Shown here: positions 9,696 through 17,589 of the stretch, in pieces
Layout of the letters: every line of letters begins with the position of its first letter
Numbering within the stretch: position 1 is the first letter of the stretch
DNA from: Deltaproteobacteria bacterium
GTDB lineage: Bacteria; Desulfobacterota; Binatia; UBA1149; JAJCZL01
Assembly (NCBI GenBank): GCA_029262415.1
Contig: JAJCZL010000076.1
Location: 25,813-89,812 of the forward strand
Length of the DNA: 64,000 nt
Reading direction: 5' to 3'
Program-made: the position numbers and the translations under genes
Notes under the pieces: model-generated
Seen by the model: the letters and a program-made list of their open reading frames with translations, nothing else
What the model was told of the DNA's origin: nothing
Database searches by the model: none

Positions 9696-10178
9696 GTGCC
9701 TAAAGCTCCTAAGAAGAAAAAGTCGAAATCGAGTGGCGGTGGCTTCAGCCTATTCGACGAGAGCGAAGGCGATTCGAGCGCCGGGGAAGAGGACGAGCTT
9801 CCCAAAGACGAAGTCGGCCGCCAAAAGATCAAGAGCCAATATGTTGATCTGCTCGGTATCCGCCTCGCCAAGCTCAGAGGCCGCGTTCTCAACCGCGAAC
9901 GCATCGATAAGAACATCGAGGGCGTCTACTTCATCTGCAACAGTTGCGAGAAGATCTGTCACAACCTCGATGACGGACTGATCGAAGACGAAACCAACCG
10001 CAACAACCTCTGCGTGCCGTGTCATGAGGCCGCCAAGGCTCCGTCCAAGGCTCGTGGCCGGGTGGCCAAGGCCAAGACTACGCCCAAAAAGCCCACATCG
10101 AAGCCGATCCCAGCCAAGAAAAAGCCTGCGGCACCGGCCAAGGCCGCGAAAGCCGCCCCTATCAAGAAAAAACGCTGA
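9696..10178 (+). CDS. Acidic-finger-basic tail protein with CxxC...CxxC motif (160 aa)
   Basis: GTG-initiated 160-residue protein of unknown function with four zones. Residues 1-15 are basic. Residues 20-40 are strongly acidic (Ser/Glu/Asp). Residues 40-75 look helical and charged. Then comes a putative treble-clef or ribbon zinc finger, Cys81-x2-Cys84 with Cys88, and Cys106-x2-Cys109. Residues 113-160 are almost only Lys, Ala, Pro and Thr, like the tail of histone H1 or of bacterial H1-like proteins. NLCVPC followed by HE resembles the end of the DksA/TraR finger, but no coiled coil precedes it. The stop codon lies in the stem of a hairpin terminator. Confidence 0.7.
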   Translation: MPKAPKKKKSKSSGGGFSLFDESEGDSSAGEEDELPKDEVGRQKIKSQYVDLLGIRLAKLRGRVLNRERIDKNIEGVYFICNSCEKICHNLDDGLIEDETNRNNLCVPCHEAAKAPSKARGRVAKAKTTPKKPTSKPIPAKKKPAAPAKAAKAAPIKKKR

Positions 10179-10194
10179 TCTAAGCTCAGCGTTT
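10167..10194 (-). terminator. Intrinsic terminator of the rluA-family transcription unit
   Basis: A perfect 8-bp stem (10171-10178 with 10186-10193, AACGCTGA/TCAGCGTT) with a 7-nt loop. For leftward transcription it is followed by six U residues (AAAAAA at 10167-10172 on the plus strand). On the plus strand the tail is only TTTAAA, so termination of the zinc-finger gene there would be weaker. The stem contains that gene's stop codon. Confidence 0.7.
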
Positions 10195-10201
10195 AAAGCT
10201 C

Positions 10202-11104
10202 TCAGTGCAGGCGCCTCAGGAGCGCCAAGGCTCGCATGAAGTCCGCGGGCGGAGCGCAGGTAATATCCGGCCCATTCTCCAGTGCGACGCGACTCGCGTG
10301 CAACAAATGTCCTTCTCGTGTCAGCGCTGGTGCCGGCTGCCCGCCGTATTTGCAGTCGCCGAGCAGGGGATGACCGATCGATGCGAGATGGGCGCGCACC
10401 TGATGGGTCACCCCGGTCGATATGCGCACACCGAGCAGGCACCACCCCGCGCCCGATTCCAACACGCTTACGTGGGTGAGCGCGTCAAGCGCACGCTCTT
10501 TCGCGCGTGCCGGCCTGACACGGCTATGGAGTCGTACCAACCTTGTGTCGATGCGGATTTCGGCCTGTGACGGAGTGCCCTCGGCTATGGCCAGGTAAAA
10601 CTTCCTGACATAGCCCGCTGCAAACGCCGCGCGACCCCTATCGTAGGTATCGCGGTTGCGTGCGGCCAGCATCACCCCGGAGGTGTCGCGGTCGAGGCGA
10701 TGAAGTAGGCCGCCCTCTAGGTTGCGGTGACCTGCTTCGGCCTGCTCAGGGTACCAGGTGCACAACTGCGACGCGGCAGAGCCCACACTACGCCCGGCAT
10801 GCGCGTGGACGCCTGCAGGCTTAGAGATGGCTAGGTACTCGGCGTTCGACCACAGCAGCGAGACCAATCCTGCGGCAGCCGTTGGCGCCGATCCGGACGC
10901 GAGGGCCTCTCGAACACAGATGCGTTCACCGCTACTGACTAAGTAAGCAGCGGCTACAGAACGACCATCGACGGTCACGCGTCCGGCACGGACCAGAGCG
11001 CGTGCGCTCCTGCGCCCGCAGCCCAGATGCTCGGCTATGGCCTTGTCCAACCGAACCTGATTGCGTACGGCAACGAAGCCACGGTGGAGATTCGCGTCGT
11101 CCAC
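10202..11104 (-). CDS. RluA-family RNA pseudouridine synthase
   Basis: Converts uridine to pseudouridine in rRNA or tRNA. Residues 15-65 form an S4 RNA-binding domain (RLDKAIAEHL, RAGRVTVDG). The catalytic domain has the family motif HRLDRDTSG with catalytic Asp138. The C-terminal TGVTHQVRAHLASIGHPLLGD block is also characteristic. At 300 residues it has RluD/RluC length; the exact target uridine cannot be told from sequence. The start lies 3 nt after the stop of the lipase-like gene upstream, so the two are co-transcribed. Confidence 0.92.
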   Translation of the reverse strand: MDDANLHRGFVAVRNQVRLDKAIAEHLGCGRRSARALVRAGRVTVDGRSVAAAYLVSSGERICVREALASGSAPTAAAGLVSLLWSNAEYLAISKPAGVHAHAGRSVGSAASQLCTWYPEQAEAGHRNLEGGLLHRLDRDTSGVMLAARNRDTYDRGRAAFAAGYVRKFYLAIAEGTPSQAEIRIDTRLVRLHSRVRPARAKERALDALTHVSVLESGAGWCLLGVRISTGVTHQVRAHLASIGHPLLGDCKYGGQPAPALTREGHLLHASRVALENGPDITCAPPADFMRALALLRRLH

Positions 11105-11107
11105 GCT

Positions 11108-11938
11108 CTAAACCGACCTGGCAGTCTCGGGTTCTTGCCCGAGGTTTTCCCACACTAAATCGTAAACGCGCGCGGAGAACACCATCGAGAAGTGTCCGAT
11201 TGTCTCTACGGTGATGTTGAGCGCCGGTTTGTAATAGGCCAGCGCGGGCGGGAAGACCAAGGCGTCGAAAGTGCTGACTATGTTGGTCAGCCTGAGCGGT
11301 CCGGGCAACGGGTCTTCGTCCGCCAGCCGCAGCAGATAGCCCGACTCCGGTCGTAGCTCCACGGCGGCGCGGCCGCTCACCAGGTGCGCGAGGGAGGTTC
11401 CGCTGTGTGGTGTTGCGATGGTGACCACGTATCCAAACAACTCGGTTCCGCGATAACGGCGCGCGATGGTGCGAAGCAGGATGCCGCCGAACCCGTGCGC
11501 CACAACGTCGATGCGCGAAGTCCCGGCGTCTTCGGCCACCCGGCGAAGCTGGCTGACGAGTCGCTGCGAGGTAATCTCGGTGTGGGCGGCGCGGTCGTGG
11601 CTGTAACCGACCAGTACTGCGTCGCGGCCGTCGCGTCTTAGGCGTGCGGCCAGCATCGCCATCGAAGCGCGGCCGCAGCCGAGTTCGTGGACGAGCGCGA
11701 CGGGCCGTTGCCCGCCACCCGGTTGAGCGCTTTTCGCCGGCAACAGCGCGAAGGGACGTAGCGCGATAACGCCAAGGAGGGCTAAGTACTCGGCGAACCA
11801 AGCGCCGATCAGAGGGCCGCACGGAGGTGAAGCCTCGGCTTGGCCGTGGACACGCGCTTCGTAAACCATCAGCAGAGTAGTTGCCGCGAGCACTGCGCCG
11901 GGTAGGGCTACGAGGACGAGCACAAGGCATGCGATCAT
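11108..11938 (-). CDS. Alpha/beta-hydrolase (lipase-like) with missing nucleophile serine
   Basis: A 276-residue protein with two N-terminal hydrophobic segments (residues 3-24 and about 45-65), so membrane-anchored. A lipase/acyltransferase-type alpha/beta-hydrolase domain follows: the oxyanion region LVHELGCG, the nucleophile-elbow region DVVAHGFGG (145-152), then TIATPHSGT, which is typical of triacylglycerol lipases. The position normally held by serine in G-H-S-x-G is Gly149 (GGG codon). Candidate acid Asp225 and His249 (IGHF) remain. As written it should not work as a classical serine hydrolase. It may be a pseudo-enzyme or a binding protein, or the base may be a sequencing error. First gene of a two-gene unit with the pseudouridine synthase. 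Confidence 0.78.
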   Translation of the reverse strand: MIACLVLVLVALPGAVLAATTLLMVYEARVHGQAEASPPCGPLIGAWFAEYLALLGVIALRPFALLPAKSAQPGGGQRPVALVHELGCGRASMAMLAARLRRDGRDAVLVGYSHDRAAHTEITSQRLVSQLRRVAEDAGTSRIDVVAHGFGGILLRTIARRYRGTELFGYVVTIATPHSGTSLAHLVSGRAAVELRPESGYLLRLADEDPLPGPLRLTNIVSTFDALVFPPALAYYKPALNITVETIGHFSMVFSARVYDLVWENLGQEPETARSV

Positions 11939-12129
11939 TGCGTTCGTCTAGCGCGGACACACCGGCAGTGCACCTGCTCCTGTTGTGCGTCGAAAACCTA
12001 CTGCTGGACTTGCGTTCGCGAGAGTCGGACCGGATGATCGGAAGCGCACCGCGTGCCTGGAGTATTCGGTGCTCGCGGTACGATCGAGCAGCGAGATTCT
12101 AGTAACGAACCGGGTTAAGGTAAGAGCGG

Positions 12130-13221
12130 ATGAAGCAAGTTCCGGCGAGCAGAAGGTTCGCCGTCATCATGGCTGGTGGGATCGGGAGCCGGTTTTGGCC
12201 ATGGAGCCGCCGCGCTCTCCCCAAGCAGTTGCTCGCGCTGGCGGGCGATACCACGATGCTTGAGGACACCGCGCTGCGATTGCGTGGGATCGTTCCCCCC
12301 GAGAACCTCTTGATCGTGACTTCGGAGTCGATTCGCAAGCCGGTTGCGAAGGCGGTCCCTTGGTTGCCGGCATCCTCGATCTTATGTGAGCCGGTCGGTC
12401 GCAACACGGCTCCTTGCGTTGGATGGGCTGCCATCGAAGTACGCGCGCGTCAAAGTGATGGTGTCATGGCGGTGCTTCCCGCCGATCACCTCGTCTCGCC
12501 GCTCGCGGCTTTCAAAAAGGACTTGCGTGCGGCCTATGCGCTCGCTGACGCGGAGCGTTGCCTGGTTACCTTCGGCGTCCGCCCGACCGAACCCGCTACG
12601 GGTTACGGATATATCCGCGCCGGAGAGCCTGACCCTCGCCGTAACCGAGCGGCGGCTGTGATAGGATTCGAAGAGAAGCCCACCCCAGAGCGTGCGAAAA
12701 GATTCTTGCGTGCGGGGGGCTACTACTGGAACAGTGGAATGTTCGTGTGGAGAGCCGATACCGTCCTCGACGCTTTCGCCGAGTATCTACCCGGCATGGC
12801 GCGTTTGCTCGAACGCATGGACGGTCAGCGTAAGCACGGCAAGATCCCCGAGAAGACGCTCGCACGCACCTACCCACGGCTTGGGAAGATTTCGATCGAC
12901 TACGGGATCATGGAGAAAGCGGCCAATCGCGCGATGATCCCGGCGAGCTTCGAATGGAACGACATCGGCAGTTGGGATGCGGCCGGGGCTCTGTGGCCGA
13001 GCGACAACCTCGGCAACAGCTCTCGCGGCGATGTCATAGCGATCAATGCAAGAAACAATGTTGTTGCCGCACCGGGCAAGACCGTTGCCCTGGTGGGTGT
13101 CGAAGGCCTCGCAATCGTAGATACCGGCGATGCCATGTTGGTGTGTCGGCGCGAGGACAGCCAAAACGTGCGTGCCGTGCTCGAGGAACTCGAACGGCGC
13201 AAACGAAAGGACTTACTTTAG
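12130..13221 (+). CDS. manC: Mannose-1-phosphate guanylyltransferase
   Basis: Makes GDP-mannose from mannose-1-phosphate and GTP for polysaccharide synthesis. The 363-residue protein begins with the nucleotide-binding signature AGGIGSRFWPWSR and PKQLL. It carries EPVGRNTAP and ADHLV, and the sugar-binding FEEKP and WNSGMF blocks. It is the short, single-domain form without the C-terminal phosphomannose isomerase domain. The ATG has a weak AAGGTAAG site upstream. The intergenic region 11939-12129 is shared with the divergent lipase-like gene. It is followed after 4 nt by plsB. Confidence 0.93.
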   Translation: MKQVPASRRFAVIMAGGIGSRFWPWSRRALPKQLLALAGDTTMLEDTALRLRGIVPPENLLIVTSESIRKPVAKAVPWLPASSILCEPVGRNTAPCVGWAAIEVRARQSDGVMAVLPADHLVSPLAAFKKDLRAAYALADAERCLVTFGVRPTEPATGYGYIRAGEPDPRRNRAAAVIGFEEKPTPERAKRFLRAGGYYWNSGMFVWRADTVLDAFAEYLPGMARLLERMDGQRKHGKIPEKTLARTYPRLGKISIDYGIMEKAANRAMIPASFEWNDIGSWDAAGALWPSDNLGNSSRGDVIAINARNNVVAAPGKTVALVGVEGLAIVDTGDAMLVCRREDSQNVRAVLEELERRKRKDLL

Positions 13222-13225
13222 GCGA

Positions 13226-15850
13226 ATGAAACAGACCGCGGAGGCGTCCGCCCGGACCTACCTAGAGTCGGCTTCGCCCGTGCAGCCGCACCCGTCGGCG
13301 ATGCGCGAGAGATTCAGTTGGGTGATGGAGTTCGTCGCCAGGCGGGTGTTCTCCAATTTGGTCATCCATGACTCGTCGGTTGACCGCATCCGCAGCCTCT
13401 CCCAGAAGGGGACCGTCGTTTACGTTTTGAGGCGCCGGTCCTTTGTCGACTACATCCTGCTGAACTACGTATTGCGTCGCGAGAGGCTTCCGCTGCCGGT
13501 GTTCGCAAACGGCATTTCCGCGACCTTGATCGCTCCGTTTTCCGTCATACTAGGCAGGCTGCGCGATAAACTGTTTCGCCGCGCAGGGGCGAGCGACGAA
13601 GGCAGCGACCACGACTACTGTGCACGTGCCGTCGCCCAGCGCAGGCCGGTGCTGATTTTCATGCGCGCACCGCGTACGGGCACCGGTATCGGACGCTTTT
13701 TTCGCCGCTCACAATCGCACCGGGTGGGTGGGGAGTATCTACGCGAGATCGTTCATTCCATCCGCAGCGACGAGACCGAAAAATACGTCACCCCTGTCGC
13801 ATTGTTCAGAGGGCACAGCTTCAGGCGTCGTGAGCCCGGGATCTCTGCGCTGGTGTACAGCGTGCAGGAAACGCCGAGCGACATGCGCAAGCTTGTCGAG
13901 TACTGGTGGAACCGAAACGATCTGTTCATCTCGGTCGGCAAGGAAGTCGATGTACGCGACTTCGTCGGCAGGTACGACGACGACCCCGAGGAACGGATCG
14001 TGCGCCGTATGGTGCGCGCGCTCCAGATATTCTTGCACCGCGAAGAGCGCGTCGTGTTGGGGCCGTCGCTTCTCCCACGCCGTCGCGTGAAGGCCTTGGT
14101 GCTCGAGAACGAGGAAATGACCATCGGTATTCGCCAGATCTCGGAGGACGACCACGTATCGGTCGGACGTCTGCGCAAGGACGCCGAACGAATCTTCGAC
14201 GAGATGGCCGCCGACTTTAACGGTGTTTTATTCGGTATCATTTCGTACGTGTTTAAAAAGATCTGGGGCAAAATGTTCCAGGCGGTTGTACCCATCGGGT
14301 TTGAGCAGGTGATCGAGAAGGTACGTCACAACCCGGTGGTGATGGTTCCTTGCCACCGCAGTCACTTCGACTACCTGATACTCACCTATCTCTTTCACTT
14401 GCGGTTCGTCAGCCCGCCGCACATCGCGGCAGGTGTGAATATGTCGTTTTGGCCCATGGGGCCGTTGTTCCGTGCGGCCGGCGCATTCTTCATCCGCCGT
14501 ACCTTCGCCGATGATCAACTCTACAAACTGGTATTCAGGCAGTACTTGAAGTTTTTGATCCGCGAGGGCTATACGCAAGAGTTCTTCATCGAGGGAGGTC
14601 GCAGCCGCACCGGAAAGATCATGACGCCGAAACTCGGTATGCTCGGCGCGATCGTCAACGCATACCTTAGCGGGATCCGGCGCGACCTCTACCTGGTACC
14701 GGTGTCGATTCACTACGGGCGTGTTGTCGAAGAAGACAGTTACCAGCGCGAGTTGCTCGGCGCCGACAAGGAAAAGGAGAGCTTCCGCGGGCTGCTGAGC
14801 GCGCGTCGCTTCCTCAAGCAGCGATTCGGTACTGTGTACGTGTCCTTTGCAGAGCCGATCTCGTTGCACGACGCGCTCGGCGACCGTAAGCAACGCTTCA
14901 ACGAGGGCGCGGGAGTGGCTGAAGTCGAGGCAGAAAAGGACAAGTTCATTCAGAAGCTTGGATTCCGTATCTTGCGCGAGGTGAACGAGGTTTCGGTCGG
15001 TGGTGCAACCTCGATCAGCGCGACCGTGCTGCTCGGCGCGCCGCACTCGGGACGTCGTTACGAGACGTTCGTGCGGCACGCCAACGCGCTCGCGACTCTG
15101 GCGCAGGCGCAGGGCATCACCCTGACCGCGTCGCTGAAACGTAACGTTGGAACCTTCCGCGAGAGCTTGGGATTTCTCACCGAGTGCAAGCTGGTTGAAA
15201 TCATTCGGCGAGGGCCCGATGAGATCATCGTTATCCCGCAGGTTAAACGGATGGCTCTCGACTTCTACAAGAACAATCTCATTCATGCCTTCCTGGTCCC
15301 ATCGCTTGCCACGTTTTGCCTACTGCGCGGTATCTCCGAGGAGGACTTGGAACAGAAAGTGTGGTGGTGGCTCGAACTGTTCCGCTTCGAGTTTGCACTC
15401 CCCGACCGTGAGGAACTCGGCCCGTTGGTGCAGGGATTCATCGATTATGCGCGCGGAGAAGAAGCTATCGGTCCGGGTGGCATCGACCGCCGGCATCCGC
15501 TGGTTGCCGCGACGTCGGTGGTTCTCGATAACTTTCGTGAGTCCTACTGGGTGACCGGACGCACGCTTCGCGATACGCTCACCGACGAGCCGATGACGGA
15601 GAGAGCACTGATCGATGAAGTCCGTAAGGCGGCCGATGCGGCGCTGCTGGTCGGCGAGATTACCAAACCCGAAGCGGTCTCCACCGTAACCTTCAAGAAC
15701 GCATTGCGTCGCTTTGAAGAAATGGGATTCGTCGAGGCCGAAAAGAAGGGCAAGCGTGAGCCTACGCTAAAACGTGGCTCGAACTTCCACGCAATCCGCG
15801 AACTGACCGAAGATCTGCGTAAGACTCTTGCGAGTCAGGTCGATGAATGA
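13226..15850 (+). CDS. plsB: Glycerol-3-phosphate 1-O-acyltransferase
   Basis: Inner-membrane enzyme that acylates sn-glycerol-3-phosphate, the first committed step of phospholipid synthesis. The 874-residue length fits PlsB. The acyltransferase domain contains the HX4D motif His377-Asp382 (HRSHFD), then the FIEGGRSRTGKI block and the conserved VPVSIHYGRVVE. Both the large N-terminal helical region and the long C-terminal region of PlsB are present. I chose ATG 13226, directly after manC; the frame is open further upstream, inside manC, without family similarity. Pairing a sugar-nucleotide gene with a lipid gene suggests a cell-envelope unit. Confidence 0.95.
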   Translation: MKQTAEASARTYLESASPVQPHPSAMRERFSWVMEFVARRVFSNLVIHDSSVDRIRSLSQKGTVVYVLRRRSFVDYILLNYVLRRERLPLPVFANGISATLIAPFSVILGRLRDKLFRRAGASDEGSDHDYCARAVAQRRPVLIFMRAPRTGTGIGRFFRRSQSHRVGGEYLREIVHSIRSDETEKYVTPVALFRGHSFRRREPGISALVYSVQETPSDMRKLVEYWWNRNDLFISVGKEVDVRDFVGRYDDDPEERIVRRMVRALQIFLHREERVVLGPSLLPRRRVKALVLENEEMTIGIRQISEDDHVSVGRLRKDAERIFDEMAADFNGVLFGIISYVFKKIWGKMFQAVVPIGFEQVIEKVRHNPVVMVPCHRSHFDYLILTYLFHLRFVSPPHIAAGVNMSFWPMGPLFRAAGAFFIRRTFADDQLYKLVFRQYLKFLIREGYTQEFFIEGGRSRTGKIMTPKLGMLGAIVNAYLSGIRRDLYLVPVSIHYGRVVEEDSYQRELLGADKEKESFRGLLSARRFLKQRFGTVYVSFAEPISLHDALGDRKQRFNEGAGVAEVEAEKDKFIQKLGFRILREVNEVSVGGATSISATVLLGAPHSGRRYETFVRHANALATLAQAQGITLTASLKRNVGTFRESLGFLTECKLVEIIRRGPDEIIVIPQVKRMALDFYKNNLIHAFLVPSLATFCLLRGISEEDLEQKVWWWLELFRFEFALPDREELGPLVQGFIDYARGEEAIGPGGIDRRHPLVAATSVVLDNFRESYWVTGRTLRDTLTDEPMTERALIDEVRKAADAALLVGEITKPEAVSTVTFKNALRRFEEMGFVEAEKKGKREPTLKRGSNFHAIRELTEDLRKTLASQVDE

Positions 15851-15868
15851 GGGCACACTGGTAGGGCG

Positions 15869-16309
15869 ATGACGGAACAAGAACTCAGAGAACGCCTAGT
15901 GGTGTCCATGCGCGCGAAGGACAAGGTTGCCACCACGATCATCCGTGGAGTCCTCGCGGCGCTGAAGAACAAAGCTATTGAGAACAAAGGAGTAGAGACC
16001 ACCGAGGCTGACGTCAATGCGGTAATCAAGCGTGAGGTCAAACAGGGCCGCGAGGCTCTCGAGTTCGCGCAAAAGGGTGGGCGGACCGAGGCCGAGGCCG
16101 AAGAGTCGGCGAAGATTGCGTTCCTGGAAGAGTTACTCCCAGCACAGATGGACACTGCCGACCTTGAAGCCGCGATTGATGCCATTCTCAACGAGACCGG
16201 TGCTGAGCAGATCGGGCAGGTGATGAAAGAACTAGGCACGCGCCACGCCGGTCTGTACGACGGAAAGACCGCCAGCGGCCTCGTGGCGCGCAAGCTGAAG
16301 GGCGGCTGA
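15869..16309 (+). CDS. yqeY: GatB/YqeY domain protein
   Basis: A 146-residue all-helical protein of the YqeY family, which matches the C-terminal tRNA-binding domain of the amidotransferase subunit GatB but stands alone. The start MTEQELRERL, the middle AVIKREVKQ and the C-terminal IGQVMKEL and GLVARKL are typical. A free-standing YqeY is thought to bind tRNA-like RNA, and its exact task is not settled. It is 18 nt after plsB on the same strand, so probably in that operon. Confidence 0.9.
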   Translation: MTEQELRERLVVSMRAKDKVATTIIRGVLAALKNKAIENKGVETTEADVNAVIKREVKQGREALEFAQKGGRTEAEAEESAKIAFLEELLPAQMDTADLEAAIDAILNETGAEQIGQVMKELGTRHAGLYDGKTASGLVARKLKGG

Positions 16310-16406
16310 CCCGATACGCCGGATTGGCTGGGTAGCTCAGAGTGAGATAGGTTCTCGCGTTTTCGGGCGTGACTTGAGGAACGTCCCCGGCTAGACTTGC
16401 CCGCTC

Positions 16407-16889
16407 GTGAGCGAAAAACTCCCCATAATCGCGCGCTTGGAAGCAGAGCGCGACACTCTTCGTAGGGAACTCAGCATCGAACTGCCCAAGATCATCGAAG
16501 TGGCGCGCGAGCACGGCGATCTCAAAGAGAACGCCGAATATCACGCAGCAAAAGAACGCCAGGGCATGGTTAGCGCCCGCGTGGGACATATCGAGGAGCG
16601 GCTCCGCCAGCTGGCTATCTACAACCTTTCCTCGATTCCGTCAGATCGCATCGGCTACGGCAGTGAGATTGAATTCGAGGACTGCGACACCGGTAAAACC
16701 GTGAAGTACCTGCTCGTGTTCCCCGAAGAGGTCAACTCCACCGTAGGGATGGTATCGATCAGCTCGCCGCTTGGGCAAGCTATGCTGAACAAGCACGAGG
16801 GCGACGAGATCCGCGTGCAGACCCCCGGTGGGTTACGCACCCTGGAAGTCCTGGCCTTCAAAACGATCCATCACATTCTCGGCCGCTGA
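16407..16889 (+). CDS. greA: Transcription elongation factor GreA
   Basis: Rescues backtracked RNA polymerase by stimulating transcript cleavage. The protein is 160 residues, close to the usual 158, and begins at a GTG. The N-terminal coiled coil spans residues 1-75, with the acidic tip LKENAEYHAAK that reaches the polymerase active site. The C-terminal FKBP-like domain ends with the usual SPLGQAMLNKHEGD and the final IHHI. It is followed by a rho-independent terminator, so it ends the manC-plsB-yqeY-greA run or forms its own unit. Confidence 0.95.
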   Translation: MSEKLPIIARLEAERDTLRRELSIELPKIIEVAREHGDLKENAEYHAAKERQGMVSARVGHIEERLRQLAIYNLSSIPSDRIGYGSEIEFEDCDTGKTVKYLLVFPEEVNSTVGMVSISSPLGQAMLNKHEGDEIRVQTPGGLRTLEVLAFKTIHHILGR

Positions 16890-16963
16890 TTGCGGGGGAC
16901 CGTTCCTTGCCCTCCCCCCAAGGGTGTGGTACTCCTCCTGGTGAAAGTTGGGGCGTGTCGAGG

Positions 16964-16989
16964 GGTGGGCCCTAAGCCCGCCTTTTTTT
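16964..16989 (+). terminator. Intrinsic terminator downstream of greA
   Basis: A 7-bp GC-rich stem (16964-16970 with 16976-16982, one G-U pair) with loop CCTAA is followed directly by seven T residues (16983-16989). It lies 75 nt after greA and 73 nt before rimP, so it separates the two units. Confidence 0.85.
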
Positions 16990-17061
16990 GTGCCGTTTTC
17001 GGTAGAATTGGCTGCTTTCCAGTGCGGGGGGAGTGCGACAGGGAACGGGCACTAAGCTGAA

Positions 17062-17580
17062 ATGGAGACGAGCAAATCCAGAGTCCTGGCCTTGGCGGAG
17101 CCGGTCGCGGCGGGACTCGGTCTGGAAGTGCTTGAGGTTGAGTTCGGTGGCGACGACGCCCGCAGATTGGTTCGCGTTTACCTCGACAGTGCTGACGCCG
17201 ACCGCGCGGTAAGCGTGGACGACTGCGCGAAGGCGGGCCGCCTTCTCGGAGACGTGCTTGATGCCAACGAGGCGCTGGCCGGAGACTATATGTTGGAAGT
17301 CTCTTCACCGGGCCTGAACCGGCCGCTGCGCAAGCGAGAGCACTTCGAGCGCGTGGTCGGAGGGCGTATCAAGGTGCGCACGGCCGCCGGCCAGGATGGA
17401 CGGCGGAACTTCGTCGGTCGGCTGCAGGCTGTAGACGGCCAGGTGCTGAGCATCATTGGTGACGACGAGAGAGAGTTTAGAGTGGGGTTGGCCGATATCG
17501 ACAAAGCCAACTTCCAGTATAAGTTCGACGAACCGGCAAAGCCGGGCGTGGCTCCGAAAAGGAAACGGTCGAAAAAGTAG
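17062..17580 (+). CDS. rimP: Ribosome maturation factor RimP
   Basis: Needed for maturation of the 30S subunit. The 172-residue protein shows the RimP pattern: the N-terminal LEVLEVEFGG strand, CAKAGRLLGDVLDA, and the signature LEVSSPGLNRPL, followed by an Sm-like C-terminal domain (FVGRLQAVDGQ). It is the first gene of the conserved rimP-nusA-infB operon, as in most bacteria, and starts 73 nt after the greA terminator. The C-terminal KRKRSKK tail is basic. nusA follows after 9 nt. Confidence 0.95.
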   Translation: METSKSRVLALAEPVAAGLGLEVLEVEFGGDDARRLVRVYLDSADADRAVSVDDCAKAGRLLGDVLDANEALAGDYMLEVSSPGLNRPLRKREHFERVVGGRIKVRTAAGQDGRRNFVGRLQAVDGQVLSIIGDDEREFRVGLADIDKANFQYKFDEPAKPGVAPKRKRSKK

Positions 17581-17589
17581 GAAAGCTTC

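Noticed and set aside
10932..11960. A 342-codon open frame on the minus strand, opposite in frame to the lipase-like and RluA genes
   Set aside because: Its translation is dominated by Arg, Pro and Ser, as expected from an alternative frame of a GC-rich gene, and the overlapping frames have clear families.
14228..15286. A 352-codon minus-strand frame inside plsB
   Set aside because: Antisense shadow of plsB with no start signal and no recognisable domain; similar long antisense frames lie in infB (20209-21177), purB (28747-29811) and pnp (26533-27081).
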